Origin: Candidatus Peregrinibacteria bacterium CG_4_9_14_0_2_um_filter_41_14
GTDB taxonomy: Bacteria; Patescibacteriota; Gracilibacteria; UBA1369; UM-FILTER-41-14
NCBI GenBank assembly: GCA_002788755.1
Contig: PFRW01000051.1
Coordinates: 1 to 44,131 of the forward strand
Reading direction: 5' to 3'
Length of the DNA stretch: 44,131 nt
Below, piece after piece: positions 8,501 through 17,800 of the stretch. Position numbers and translations under genes: made by a program. The notes below the pieces were generated by a model. That model searched no databases and was not told where the DNA came from. It was given only the letters and a program-made list of their open reading frames with translations. Position 1 is the stretch's first letter. Each line of letters begins with the position of its first letter.

Positions 8501-10339
8501 GACAATGGCTATCTAGCTATGGAACTAAATACAGATTTTATTGGAGATAACAATGTTGAAGTCCACGTTGATCCATCCGCTAGCGGCATTCACCTAACCA
8601 CCCTTGGCGAATCAACCGATGACGGTAAGCTTAAATTTGCCGCCAACGTTAATGGTGCCAAAAATCTATTCATTACAAGACGAGAGAACCTCAAAGCTGA
8701 CGGTACCAACAATATCATCATCACAATCACCGACAAAAAAGGTATGTCACTCGAAGAAATCGAAACCAAAGAGCCCGGATATTATCATTTCCAAAACAAC
8801 CGTATGAAATATGTAAATGGTACATATTTTGAAGGACAACCACCAACGCCCGACAAATTAACTTTAGGAGGATCAAATCGTAATATCGAAAACAGACTAT
8901 TCAATAATCAAATAATTACGCCAGAGATACTAAATAGTAGTGAATACATTAACAAAACACTAACTACAACCACATCTCCGGACAGCCTTATGGCAGAACA
9001 TACACAAACATTAAATACATTAGTTAAGAAGCTAAGCACAAAAGATAAAAAAGGGTACGCCGCAATTTCAACTCTAAAATTAAAAGATGGCGAAATGCCA
9101 AATCTAGAAAAGATTAGCACTTTCATCAACACACAATACAAAAAAGCATTCCCGGGCAAACAGATAACCCAAGCGGAATTTCAATACCTCTATGAAAAAA
9201 TTACAGAAGAAACATTTGTCGATCTTAATACGATAAAAAATAAAGAAGCTCACATCAACCATGTAATAGGCATGTCCGATCGTTTCATAGATCGCGCCCT
9301 TAAAAACGCACCTACACTTAAAACAAAATTCACACCTGCAGAAATACTAATCATTAGACAAGAAATCAAAGAAGATTTTAAAATCGCCCTTCAGGGACCA
9401 AGTGAAACAAAGTTCAACACTCAATCATTAAAAGACGCCGGTCTTATCGAAAACTACTTCGTCTCCACAGCAGCCAACCAAGCGGTTGGCCTAGAAAACA
9501 AAGGATACCGCTACGTTGATACCAATGATGATAGCAGCATTAAAATACTAGAAAACTCAATAACTCAATACAGCTTGACCAAGGAAGGTGCATCAAACGA
9601 AGAAAAACTTGTAGCCAAATTCATCCTAGAACTCAGCGATCCTATTGAATCAACATCAAATGCTATAGATCAAGCCCACACATTACTCGGCTCACAATTA
9701 GCCATCAAACTTGCAACTCTACCAATTGGTATGCAAGGTGGCAAAACAATCAATTTCTTAGCACTAAAGATGGGTCCACAAAATGCACAAATAATAGCTG
9801 ACCTAATTAATGATCCACTAAATCTCTTTAGTGGTAACGGACAAGAATTCGCCCCTGAAATGAGCCCCGCTTATAATGAATTTTTACAATTTGTAAAAGA
9901 AATACGTCAAAATCAAATAGACGGTAAACCATATAAATTTGAAGTAGGAGAAGGCAACAACAAAATGCAAATTGAAATGAACATGCCAACACAACTATCC
10001 AGTCTCCTTTTATCTCGATGCGGTAATACAACTTTTGCCAGCCATGAAGGTATCGAAATCAAAGTCACCAATGCTCAAGGCGAAATGCTAGGAGGCTACG
10101 CCGAGAACAAACTTCACGGATACAAGACAACAGAAAGCGCCGACACTGCCAAGCTTACACTAGGATTATCATTTAAACCTGATGTCCCAACTAAGAAAAC
10201 ACCTGGAGGAGGCGGCGACGGAGAAGGCGGCAAAGAACCCACCCCACGCCCTGATGATACCGGCGGCAGTCCCGCTGTTCCCAAAGAAGACTCTAAAACA
10301 GTAACAGGTGGCGGTGGCACCACAGAACCAAGCCGCTAA
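5528..10339 (+). CDS. 1603-aa protein of unknown function, Gly/Pro-rich C-terminus
   Basis: No family recognised. The acidic, Asn/Lys/Glu-rich chain has no signal peptide and no clear membrane helix. The first 600 or so residues are charged and look helical. From about residue 635 a Gly-rich stretch of alternating polar and hydrophobic residues appears (LGLGAALVINLDD, VGGAANVLDP, ANIGFSIKGEISK, LNGGIGTFGPVLAASIGAGFG). A related stretch lies near 850 (VGWEVGGGLAFVDIFG), and another near the C-terminus (AKLTLGLSFKPD), reminiscent of beta-sheet or barrel strands. The last 50 residues are a Gly/Pro/Thr-rich linker. Only two cysteines are visible. It leads a three-gene unit (30 bases to the 75-aa gene, then 8 bases to the secreted 969-aa gene), which suggests an envelope role. 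How it would leave the cytoplasm is unclear. Confidence 0.85.
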   Translation: MLQNQFGSHKTNNQNSFTFKEKHLIGFELFGDLENESTNDPKIETVQNLQKSLNTIKKNDEDTTEHNTSIEKSIYELLNDEHDLDTTTASMIAKHLSNKLKEKNGAYPDGNLQNRDIVVKNKGNKITVSTHEETSWYDLENYENTYFTDTVDLTDEDIQEIINENIANKAVATSSLSSYIDRSKVVPEDDRWRSRYLLFQTEQSLQQINKEPLESDEYYGVPKNFTDRFNDATGMREAILTEQISDSQNLVKLFARLGINQRQFLEESFGSSFFGNLEPGVSAQQIFEFSNLSKKYDTIEDAQNRLQILAKDPDTNRKEISEITRNIRDIRALGEMLRDLEYHAPDKKNPDYISKINFSNALDAKSKEAFKDNPAIIMALMGYLYGLKNLQKEQYVSYSLNSDQRFEAFIEEVPARDYDKLLKAYQKIDITWALGSQTLTEGIQELSKPEYADVRSILDAAKLDYIGQGDSPIASDIASLIANPLNTGPINEDYETLTQEEMTGPGATAESANFVNRQYSQKAIYESILRDCRDFKTNQYDLTKLETNLKRYAEYGRLYIAQNPEALKENNTSLLNTQWPENTPLLNALADKNLIQLIRHGFLLEQKVKNSTKKQVKGLDQDLQQNKINPQELAHFLTGLHLDKDGLEKLGLGAALVINLDDAGNPNQNSIHVGGAANVLDPKESGIIITFSRNNTETGTEASAGTVLNPYTANIGFSIKGEISKNYHIRLNGGIGTFGPVLAASIGAGFGRDLKTYTTEHEEETIKEFYDTKGTVFEELNAAQKAKKSETEQMAIVNKIPHLKELHEYFTKQTPPLPEKQINEIFIGENGLANELQNNIKNYAVENTSEVGWEVGGGLAFVDIFGVTVPIPYAYISLELPTGKTIMRYSMPSDVEANTQIQMEDAIQAQLLEQAGTSQNLIVTSTKSGEVYFDKETGQWRINQTRGIPELGTLNADQKAKAKKLTEAYKAYGITFSEITDPAYTTKDGLKDNGYLAMELNTDFIGDNNVEVHVDPSASGIHLTTLGESTDDGKLKFAANVNGAKNLFITRRENLKADGTNNIIITITDKKGMSLEEIETKEPGYYHFQNNRMKYVNGTYFEGQPPTPDKLTLGGSNRNIENRLFNNQIITPEILNSSEYINKTLTTTTSPDSLMAEHTQTLNTLVKKLSTKDKKGYAAISTLKLKDGEMPNLEKISTFINTQYKKAFPGKQITQAEFQYLYEKITEETFVDLNTIKNKEAHINHVIGMSDRFIDRALKNAPTLKTKFTPAEILIIRQEIKEDFKIALQGPSETKFNTQSLKDAGLIENYFVSTAANQAVGLENKGYRYVDTNDDSSIKILENSITQYSLTKEGASNEEKLVAKFILELSDPIESTSNAIDQAHTLLGSQLAIKLATLPIGMQGGKTINFLALKMGPQNAQIIADLINDPLNLFSGNGQEFAPEMSPAYNEFLQFVKEIRQNQIDGKPYKFEVGEGNNKMQIEMNMPTQLSSLLLSRCGNTTFASHEGIEIKVTNAQGEMLGGYAENKLHGYKTTESADTAKLTLGLSFKPDVPTKKTPGGGGDGEGGKEPTPRPDDTGGSPAVPKEDSKTVTGGGGTTEPSR

Positions 10340-10369
10340 ACACTAACAATTCGTTAACTAATATCTTCC

Positions 10370-10597
10370 ATGCAAAAAAAGAAAACTAACTACACAGTAT
10401 TATTGACAATAGCGGTAGTTGTTGTTATAGTAACTCTCTTGAGTATATCTTATTACAAAGCTCATTATGGTCCTCTTCCATACGAACAAGACTATAATGA
10501 ACTAAATGCGGAGCAAGGATTATCGGGCATCGACTACGAATACAAAGGGCCGAATCTCGAAAACTTCCCTCCACCCCCACAAGCACCATCTAACTAA
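10370..10597 (+). CDS. 75-aa single-pass membrane protein, Pro-rich tail
   Basis: A short basic N-terminus (MQKKKTNY) is followed by one hydrophobic segment (about residues 9-27) and an outward-facing acidic, Tyr- and Pro-rich tail ending PPPPQAPSN, the topology of a signal-anchor protein. No family recognised. It sits between the 1603-aa gene and the secreted 969-aa gene with very short gaps, so it is probably cotranscribed. A role as a membrane tether or chaperone for one of its large neighbours is possible but is inference only. Confidence 0.7.
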   Translation: MQKKKTNYTVLLTIAVVVVIVTLLSISYYKAHYGPLPYEQDYNELNAEQGLSGIDYEYKGPNLENFPPPPQAPSN

Positions 10598-10605
10598 ACT
10601 ATACA

Positions 10606-13515
10606 ATGCCTAAATGGAAAATCATGAAAAAAACCGGTATGTATCTGGCAGCAACAGCCACCGCCGCTCTACTTAGCTTAGCGCTATTTCAAACTGCCAC
10701 AATCGCACAAAGTACATGTACTCCAAATCAAAACACTTTTAGAGATGGACTTGTATTAGAGGAATGTCCCAATGGTACAACCTCCCCAACTTTTAATGCA
10801 TACAAAAATTACGAATACAAAGATTACACTCGTTTTGATGAAAGAAATTTCTTACAAGTACGTAAACTTACAAACGGTGCTTACGTCGATAACGTCTCAG
10901 TATTACCAGGTGACACACTACGTTTTAACGCTTATTTACACAACAACTGTGATCCAAGCTTAAATGATGGTGGCAATGGTGTTTGTGTTGCGCACAATGT
11001 CGAAACATTTGTTCGACAATTCCTTGAGAACAATCAACAAAACTTTCAAACCACACCCTCACTTAAACAAACAATTACGCAAACGTTTTCAGCATCAAAC
11101 GCTACACCAAGACAAGTAACAGATGACGTCGTTGTACGAAGTGCTGACAATCAAAATATCGTCTTAGAATACATCCCAAATACCGCTCTTTACTATAATG
11201 CGCTCAATCCTGATCGCACATATAAATTATACGCCAGAGAATTATTTGGTAATGGTGCGCAAGTAACATCAGTTAATCGTAATGGCACAATAAATAACGA
11301 CGGTGACTTTTTTGGCAGCTCCGCTTACATCACCTACTTTAATTTCGACGTCATCATCAAACGACCCCCAACCCCACCGCCAAGCGCAGCGTGTGTAAAC
11401 CTACAAATTACAAACGTTGTAAATAATGCCGATGGCTCAATTAATTTTAGCTGGACCACAAATCCAACTGACTATGCAGATAAAGCGGTACTAGCCCTTA
11501 AACAAGGCCCTGGTACTTTAGAAATGCTCGGCAACAACCGGGCACGTCTTAGCAACTTTAACAAAGATACAGTTGTTACTGTATTTGTTCCGGGATCAGA
11601 GCAACAATGTAAAGATGAGCTACCTGTAGCCCCTTACATTCCCCAAAATCCATGTTATGACCTTGTCTTAACTCCAGATAAGTTTAACCCACTCGAACCT
11701 AGTCATAGATTCAGTGTGCAAACTAATCCAAACAACTATAACGAATTAAACTGGAAACTAACCGGACCAAACACCGACGTAACCGTGATGGTTGCCGGTG
11801 ATAAACGTTCGGCCGTCTTTACCAATTTAGGACCCGACCATGTAGTTAGCGTCTTTGCCACAGGTGAAGTTGCTCCGGGCAAAAAATGTGAAGACGAAGC
11901 TCGATCACAATTACCTCCTCCAACAGAATACTGTTTAGCTGCTAACCTAAAACCAAATCATTTCCCTGCCAATGGCGGACGCCGTGAATTTGTATTTGAA
12001 TACACACCTAACGAATACAAAGGTGACTTCATTTGGCGCACAGTTCCTGCCAATGTTGGTCTATTTGCCGACGGTTCGCAGATTGGCAATGCCATTACCA
12101 CCCGTGCCCGTCGCGTTGTTTATCGCGGTGGTCAACCGGGTACACAAGTAATTGTCGAAGCCAAAGATCCGGCCTTTAGATCAAAATGTACCGACATTGC
12201 CATTGCCCGAAACGACGTCCCGGCCGACGAAAACGACAACCTAGTTAAAACTGCTGATATCAGTCTTGCAAAACCAGGTGACACAGTGACTTACAATATC
12301 ACTTACAAAAAAGACCCGTTCTTCCAAAGCGACACAAACAACGTCACAATCTTCGATACTATTGGTAAAGAAGGCTTTGTCAGCGGTGATCGTGGTGGCA
12401 AAATTGTACCTGTAGCGGGATCGATGCGAGTAAACTTGCCAGTTTGTACCGGACTTGCCGCCACTAACTGTTACACAGGCTCAATCCTTAATCCAAACGG
12501 TATCACCTTACAACATTTTACAAATACCGCTCCGGTTAACATCTCTTACAAAGCAACCGTAAACACAGTGATTAATGCCGCCCTTTGCGAAAACCTTACC
12601 AACACTTTCTGTGGAGAAAAATTCACAAACGAAGCATTCGATACCGAAAATCACTTTGCTACTTGGACAATTACCGTTTTATGTCCAGCCTTCCGCAGCT
12701 TCGGCTTTGGCGATATCTTCCTAGAAGATACATTTAAAGGCGGTATCGATACCCTAAAATGTAACGGTAAACCAAATACTCAAGGTATTGTGGTAACTCC
12801 AACTAAACCAACAGACAACAAAATCGTAAGTACAGGTGAAGACGCTTCTCGTCGTCCAGAACATGGCGAATGTAAAAATAGTGATATCTTCCCTAACTTA
12901 TCGTCAGCTTTATGTGAGTTACAATCACAATTATCTGACGAGTTCACCAACAATCCTTTACGAACATTAACTCGTAATGCCGAACTGGTTTGTACCAATG
13001 CCTTAATTCGCGATAACGTGACCCTAAGAAACGGATCAATTTCCGAACTTCGTCAATACGCCAATCCAAACAACACTAACGAACTTGTAATCTGTGCCAA
13101 CACAATCACAACAACCGGCCCAATTACAATCGATTACGATGGCCCTGTAACTTTGGTCGCTAAAAAAGGTCTAACCATTAATGGTGACATCCTTTACAGC
13201 AAAAACACCAAAATCACACCATCTGTAGTCGCCGTAACCAACGGTGCTATTACCACCAACAAAACTAAAAAACTAAGCGGTATTTATATCGCCCTACCAA
13301 ACAGCGACAATCTTATTGCACCAATGGTCATCAATAACGATACAAGCCGCCCCGGTGCCCCGTTTGAAGTAGTTGGCTCCCTAATTGGTACCAGTTTCGA
13401 AGTTCAAAACAACGACTTCAACATCATCTACGACCTCGGTCGCTTCCTAATCACAGAACCTTCTGTGCTAAACGATGCCTTAGACTTTATTCAAGAAGTT
13501 ACGGTTAATCAGTAG
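10606..13515 (+). CDS. Secreted 969-aa cysteine-rich repeat surface protein
   Basis: A signal peptide is visible: basic start, hydrophobic core at about residues 12-30, and a likely cut near TIA/QS at 34-35. After a roughly 220-residue N-terminal beta-rich region come three related modules of 75-100 residues (about 260-345, 345-440 and 445-545). Each starts with a Cys near a hydrophobic strand (ACVNLQIT, PCYDLVLT, YCLAANLK) and ends with a second Cys (QQCKDE, KKCEDE, SKCTDI), probably disulfide-closed Ig-like folds. A DUF11-like module follows (LAKPGDTVTYNITYKK). The C-terminal 200 residues resemble a right-handed beta-helix type sheet (GPVTLVAKKGLTINGDILY). No sortase motif is present. Probably a cell-surface or S-layer-type protein. 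A clear terminator lies 47 bases after the stop. An alternative start is Met7 (10624). Confidence 0.85.
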   Translation: MPKWKIMKKTGMYLAATATAALLSLALFQTATIAQSTCTPNQNTFRDGLVLEECPNGTTSPTFNAYKNYEYKDYTRFDERNFLQVRKLTNGAYVDNVSVLPGDTLRFNAYLHNNCDPSLNDGGNGVCVAHNVETFVRQFLENNQQNFQTTPSLKQTITQTFSASNATPRQVTDDVVVRSADNQNIVLEYIPNTALYYNALNPDRTYKLYARELFGNGAQVTSVNRNGTINNDGDFFGSSAYITYFNFDVIIKRPPTPPPSAACVNLQITNVVNNADGSINFSWTTNPTDYADKAVLALKQGPGTLEMLGNNRARLSNFNKDTVVTVFVPGSEQQCKDELPVAPYIPQNPCYDLVLTPDKFNPLEPSHRFSVQTNPNNYNELNWKLTGPNTDVTVMVAGDKRSAVFTNLGPDHVVSVFATGEVAPGKKCEDEARSQLPPPTEYCLAANLKPNHFPANGGRREFVFEYTPNEYKGDFIWRTVPANVGLFADGSQIGNAITTRARRVVYRGGQPGTQVIVEAKDPAFRSKCTDIAIARNDVPADENDNLVKTADISLAKPGDTVTYNITYKKDPFFQSDTNNVTIFDTIGKEGFVSGDRGGKIVPVAGSMRVNLPVCTGLAATNCYTGSILNPNGITLQHFTNTAPVNISYKATVNTVINAALCENLTNTFCGEKFTNEAFDTENHFATWTITVLCPAFRSFGFGDIFLEDTFKGGIDTLKCNGKPNTQGIVVTPTKPTDNKIVSTGEDASRRPEHGECKNSDIFPNLSSALCELQSQLSDEFTNNPLRTLTRNAELVCTNALIRDNVTLRNGSISELRQYANPNNTNELVICANTITTTGPITIDYDGPVTLVAKKGLTINGDILYSKNTKITPSVVAVTNGAITTNKTKKLSGIYIALPNSDNLIAPMVINNDTSRPGAPFEVVGSLIGTSFEVQNNDFNIIYDLGRFLITEPSVLNDALDFIQEVTVNQ

Positions 13516-13561
13516 TCGAGCCCCAGCGAGACCTTGCGATGTCCTGCGATGTTTTCCCCCC

Positions 13562-13590
13562 AAGAGCCAGCAAATAAGCTGGCTCTTTTC
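13562..13590 (+). terminator. Intrinsic terminator after the surface cluster
   Basis: A perfect 10-bp stem AAGAGCCAGC / GCTGGCTCTT with a 6-base loop (AAATAA), running into TTTT. It ends the 1603-aa/75-aa/969-aa unit and precedes holA. Just upstream (13535-13552) the 8-mer TGCGATGT is repeated in tandem with a 2-base spacer. Confidence 0.85.
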
Positions 13591-13614
13591 CTTACACAAA
13601 GGTATTTTAGCACC

Positions 13615-14571
13615 ATGAGCAAACCAAACATCTTCATCTTTAGCGGCAGCAACCAACAAGATGCCAAAACCGAAATCAACAAATGGCAACAAAGCTTTAA
13701 AGCAAAGCACAACGAAATCAATTTAGAAGTTTTTGACACAAACATAACCACTTCTCAAATTATTCAAAGCAGCCACACAATGCCCTTTTTAGGTGAACGC
13801 CGCCTGATCATTGTTCACGATTTTTTTAGTACCGCCAAAAAAGAAGAACTGGAAGCCCTAGTCAGCAAAGTTGCCGAAACCCCAGATACAACAATTCTTG
13901 TTTTTTTTGAAACAACACCACTCGATAAACGCCTAAAAACCTCCAAAGACTTACTAAAAATTGCCACAGTTAAAGACTTTCCCATTCTTCACAAAAATAA
14001 TATTCCCAAATGGATCATTAACAAAGCCGCCCAATTTGACCAAACAATTGACTACCACCTAGCAACAGAACTTGGCCACCAATTCAGTCAAAACCCAGAG
14101 CGACTAGACACCGAAATCACTAAACTATGCACATACAATGCACAAACCGAAATCACCAAAGAAGCCATTCAAGCCATCAACACCCTCCCCTTCCACGATT
14201 CCATTTTTGACCTAACCGACGCCCTAACCAGTACCAACAAACAAAACAAACTAACCATCCTCCACAATTTGTACCACCGCGGCGAAGACCTAATTAGACT
14301 CTTATACATGCTCATAAATCAAATCCGACTACTCACAATTACCCATTTGGTTAATAGCAACTTTGACAAAGTCGCCGAACTTAAAATTCACCCTTTTGTT
14401 CAGCAAAAACTCAAGCAACAAAGCCGCAACATTACCCTCCCCAAACTACAACAAATTTACGCCCGACTTCAATATTTAGACGAAGCCATTAAAACCGGCA
14501 AAATCAAAACCACCAAAGGCAATCAACAAGAAATTCTTTTTGCTCTGGAGCGACTACTGTTTATTGCCTAA
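13615..14571 (+). CDS. holA: DNA polymerase III delta subunit HolA
   Basis: A clamp-loader subunit that opens the sliding clamp. The 318 residues show the HolA layout: NIFIFSGSNQQDAKTEINKW in place of a P-loop, MPFLGERRLIIVHDFF (matching the family's lfs.rRlVvv segment), TILVFFETTPLDKRLK, the AAA+ lid, and a C-terminal helical collar (LYHRGEDLIRLLYMLINQIRLL and a Lys-rich end). The longer open frame begins at 13534 within the terminator hairpin region; I chose the ATG at 13615, which gives MSKPNIFIFSG and lies after the terminator. No clear promoter or Shine-Dalgarno is visible. The gene stands alone and faces the A2M gene. Confidence 0.88.
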   Translation: MSKPNIFIFSGSNQQDAKTEINKWQQSFKAKHNEINLEVFDTNITTSQIIQSSHTMPFLGERRLIIVHDFFSTAKKEELEALVSKVAETPDTTILVFFETTPLDKRLKTSKDLLKIATVKDFPILHKNNIPKWIINKAAQFDQTIDYHLATELGHQFSQNPERLDTEITKLCTYNAQTEITKEAIQAINTLPFHDSIFDLTDALTSTNKQNKLTILHNLYHRGEDLIRLLYMLINQIRLLTITHLVNSNFDKVAELKIHPFVQQKLKQQSRNITLPKLQQIYARLQYLDEAIKTGKIKTTKGNQQEILFALERLLFIA

Positions 14572-14590
14572 TCAGATTGCAGTGAGTACT

Positions 14591-14651
14591 GCAGCCGTAC
14601 CCGGAATCAACGCTTGGTAACCAACCAAATGCGTAATTCCCGGTACGCTGC
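14591..14651. repeat. Large imperfect hairpin in the holA/A2M convergent gap
   Basis: Arms GCAGC-c-GTACC-c-GGAAT and ATTCC-c-GGTAC-GCTGC pair almost completely. Inside them ACGC/GCGT and TTGG/CCAA pair around a short loop, giving a 61-base structure more GC-rich than its surroundings. A second small hairpin (GCAGT-gagt-ACTGC, 14579-14592) overlaps its left foot. It may end transcription from both sides, since TCTTTT follows on the plus strand, or be a small structured RNA or a repeat unit. The rest of 14652-14808 is AT-rich with no feature I can support. Confidence 0.55.
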
Positions 14652-14808
14652 ATCTTTTCTGGTGTTTTCGCTAAATCGGCACGCCGGATAAAACATAAAA
14701 TCCGATCAAATACATCATAACCTGTTTTATATCTAAATTTCCATCCAATTTATAATAACAAATAGACAAATTAGCAAATTGCCATTACAAGCCAACATTT
14801 TGCGCAAA

Positions 14809-17800
14809 CTAACGAATCTGCACTACCCCTTTGTCTGTTCCCGATAAAACAATTTGCTCTTTATCTTTTAAGTTTTGTAGTGTGGCCGGCTCTGTCACAA
14901 ATTCACCCGGATTAACCACACGTGCATAATAGTAATAGTCATGGTCATTACAACTATTATCGCCAATCACACAGAAAATACTGGCACGTACATTCTGGCC
15001 AAGCTGATAATTTAAATACAAACGACCCTGAGACCACTCAGCATAATTAACTACAGGAAGCACTTTCAAACCACTTGGTAAAATATCGCCAATCACATAT
15101 GACCCCTCGTGGTCCCCAACATTCACATCAAAGACAACCTTAACTATATCCCCTTTGCTAAATGCTGTCGTTTGTTTTCCATCTACCCAATAACTACGCT
15201 TAATCTTAAGGACATCAGCTTGTTTAACATCAGCGTAAGCCACTTTTTGAGCATAATCAGTTACTGCAACTAAATCACCTTTAATATCAGACACCTTTAA
15301 TGAGGCAATTTCTTTGGGCAATAAATTCATTTCATAAGTTTGATTACCAACCAATTTCACTTTCTTACTATTAACCTTAAATTCAATCGCTTCGGTAAAA
15401 CCTTTCCCTAAACGTGACTTTGTATAAATTAACTGTTCCAGTAAAACACTATCATTTTGAGAAGCCACAAATTCACTACTTGTCGCATAAGCATGCTGCC
15501 ATAAGCGATCACGTTGATCACTATTAAGCTCTGAAGCAACATAAGCCAACATTGTTTCCGCCGCCACAGCATCCTCCGGCACAACAAACTCTTGAGCATT
15601 AAAGCTTACTACCGCCTGCCTAAACCAATCTGCGGCCTTTGACTTAGCACCAACTTTGGCATAGGCAACTGCCACCCACAACTGCTCATCAAACTTATTT
15701 AACTTTTGATTTGCAACCAAGTAATCCAAATCCACTAAGACAGACTCTTTTAATCCGGCCAAACCGGCTAAAGCTTGTAATTTTTCCACCAATTGATTTT
15801 TATTACTTAAAACAGAATTAAAATAAATTTTCATCTCTTCTTGATTCCATAAAGCAGGAGCCAAAATCGCCAATTTTGTTGTCGCCTCCAAACTAGCATC
15901 ACTATAAGCAAATAAACTAATTCCACCTTTATTTTTAGCCTCTTGATAAACCAATACCGGTGTATCCACTTTTAACAAACCACGCTTATAATACTCATTC
16001 AATAACTCACCTGCCACATACTGACCAGCCACATAATCGGCTCGATCAACATTATTATATAAAGACCGTGACAACAACGGATACAGCTTCCCCAGTTCTT
16101 GATTAACAAAGGTCAAATTAACACGACCATCATATTGTTGAGCAGCAAACGGCATCCCCTCTGTTACCTGTACAACCGCTTGTGCCGCTACTTTAAATCG
16201 AGAATCAACAACCTCAATCGGCAACTCAATTTTATCTGACTTTCCTTTTGCCTTCACAACGGTACTAATCACATGCTCACCCAATTTTAAAGGCAATGCA
16301 AAGTAGCTATTACTAAAGGCTTTGCCCGTTTTTGATTCATTATATCCTAAAGTTTTTGCAATCATTTCAAAATCGACTTTGTCAGTTACCGCCAAAATCT
16401 TACCAAACGCACGTACCGGAATTTGCGGCTTATCACCAACATTGTAGTCTGCACTAATTACCGGCAAAGCAAACAAATCTTGTGTCACCACAACCGGTGC
16501 CACCGCTCGTCCCACTCGCACAACATCACCACCGCTAATTGCCACAACCGATAAACGCCACTCGGTAATATTATCCGGTAATTTAACTTTTAAAGTTGCC
16601 TTACCACTACTATCAGTATTAACAGACGCAAAATAGGCTGTATCCTTAAAGTCACTGCGTCCACCTTTATCGTTATGCACATAAACTCCTTCCGCAAAAT
16701 AAGTATGATACTGCTCAACTTCAAAATTATAAACTGTGACAAATTCCCGCTTAAGCTCAACACTATTAACCAAAACCTCTTCACCATCACTTGTAACCAA
16801 ACGATCACCCACTTTAATTTTAGCGGCCAACTGCCACTGATTATTTACCCACACTACATGCACACCGGTCACATTAATTCGCTCATTAATTACCAAATAC
16901 TCATCTACGTTTGTTTGATGTAACCCGGTAACACGACCATTCACCAACGTTGAATCCCACTCGCTCGCACGTGTTTTAACTTGATCATCAATTTGTACAT
17001 CTTCAATTACCTTATAGCTACCATCTGCCATTAAAACTTTAGTACCAGCCAAGAAACACCCTCCCTTCTCACCACTTACATCATCTATTTGAGTATGAGA
17101 AAGATAAGAATAACTACCATCTAAATACAAATGTTTATAAATAGCCCCCAATGGGTCGGTTAACGCCTCACTAAATAGTGCATAGTAAGCTTCATCCACC
17201 AAGCGCACAGTTAAGTTGGCCGCCACCGGTTTCCCGGTATTGGCATCCTTAACCTCTACTTCAATGTCCGCTTCGTCACTGGGAGCATACTCGGCTTTAG
17301 TGGCTTTGGCATTAACGGTTAGTTCCCTATCGCTAGTATCCAAACCAATATCAATTGTAGTAGAACGACTATAATGCCGCCCATTAAATACCATCATCGA
17401 TGCATACACATTCGGCACATCTTCCTTGCCAAATTTAAACTCATAATTAGCATCACTTTGTAATTTGTAATTAAGACCTCCAACCTGCTTATTCATAAAC
17501 AAATAAGCAGTATTTGCCGACTTTGGACCAACAGCGGTTAAAGAGACCGTTTCCCCAATTTTATAATTAAACTGATTCCAATCACGGCCATCGGTGGCTT
17601 CCAAACTATAATAATCACTATCAGTAGACGTAGTGCCAAGATTCAAAAATTTACTCCCCTGATAGTCACGCCCCGACTTAACTACATACGACAACGTATA
17701 ATTAAAATCGGAATCCAAAGGCGCATCAAACTTAAAATCAATCTCCCCATTAGCATCAGACACAAAAGTATTTTTCATTACCGAATTCGTCCTCTTTTTG

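Noticed and set aside
10114-10323. Minus-strand Pro-rich open frame at the end of the 1603-aa gene
   Set aside because: It is the complement of the Gly-rich tail; no independent support.
13535-13552. Tandem TGCGATGT repeat as a binding site
   Set aside because: It is only two copies within a transcript 3' end beside a terminator; no promoter nearby.
14572-14808. A tRNA or known riboswitch in the holA/A2M gap
   Set aside because: The hairpin does not give a cloverleaf or TTCRA arm, and no conserved riboswitch core is visible.
16672-17058. A full splicing intein
   Set aside because: The residue after the terminal HN is Asp, not Cys/Ser/Thr, and there is no endonuclease; an A-type BIL or HINT domain fits better.
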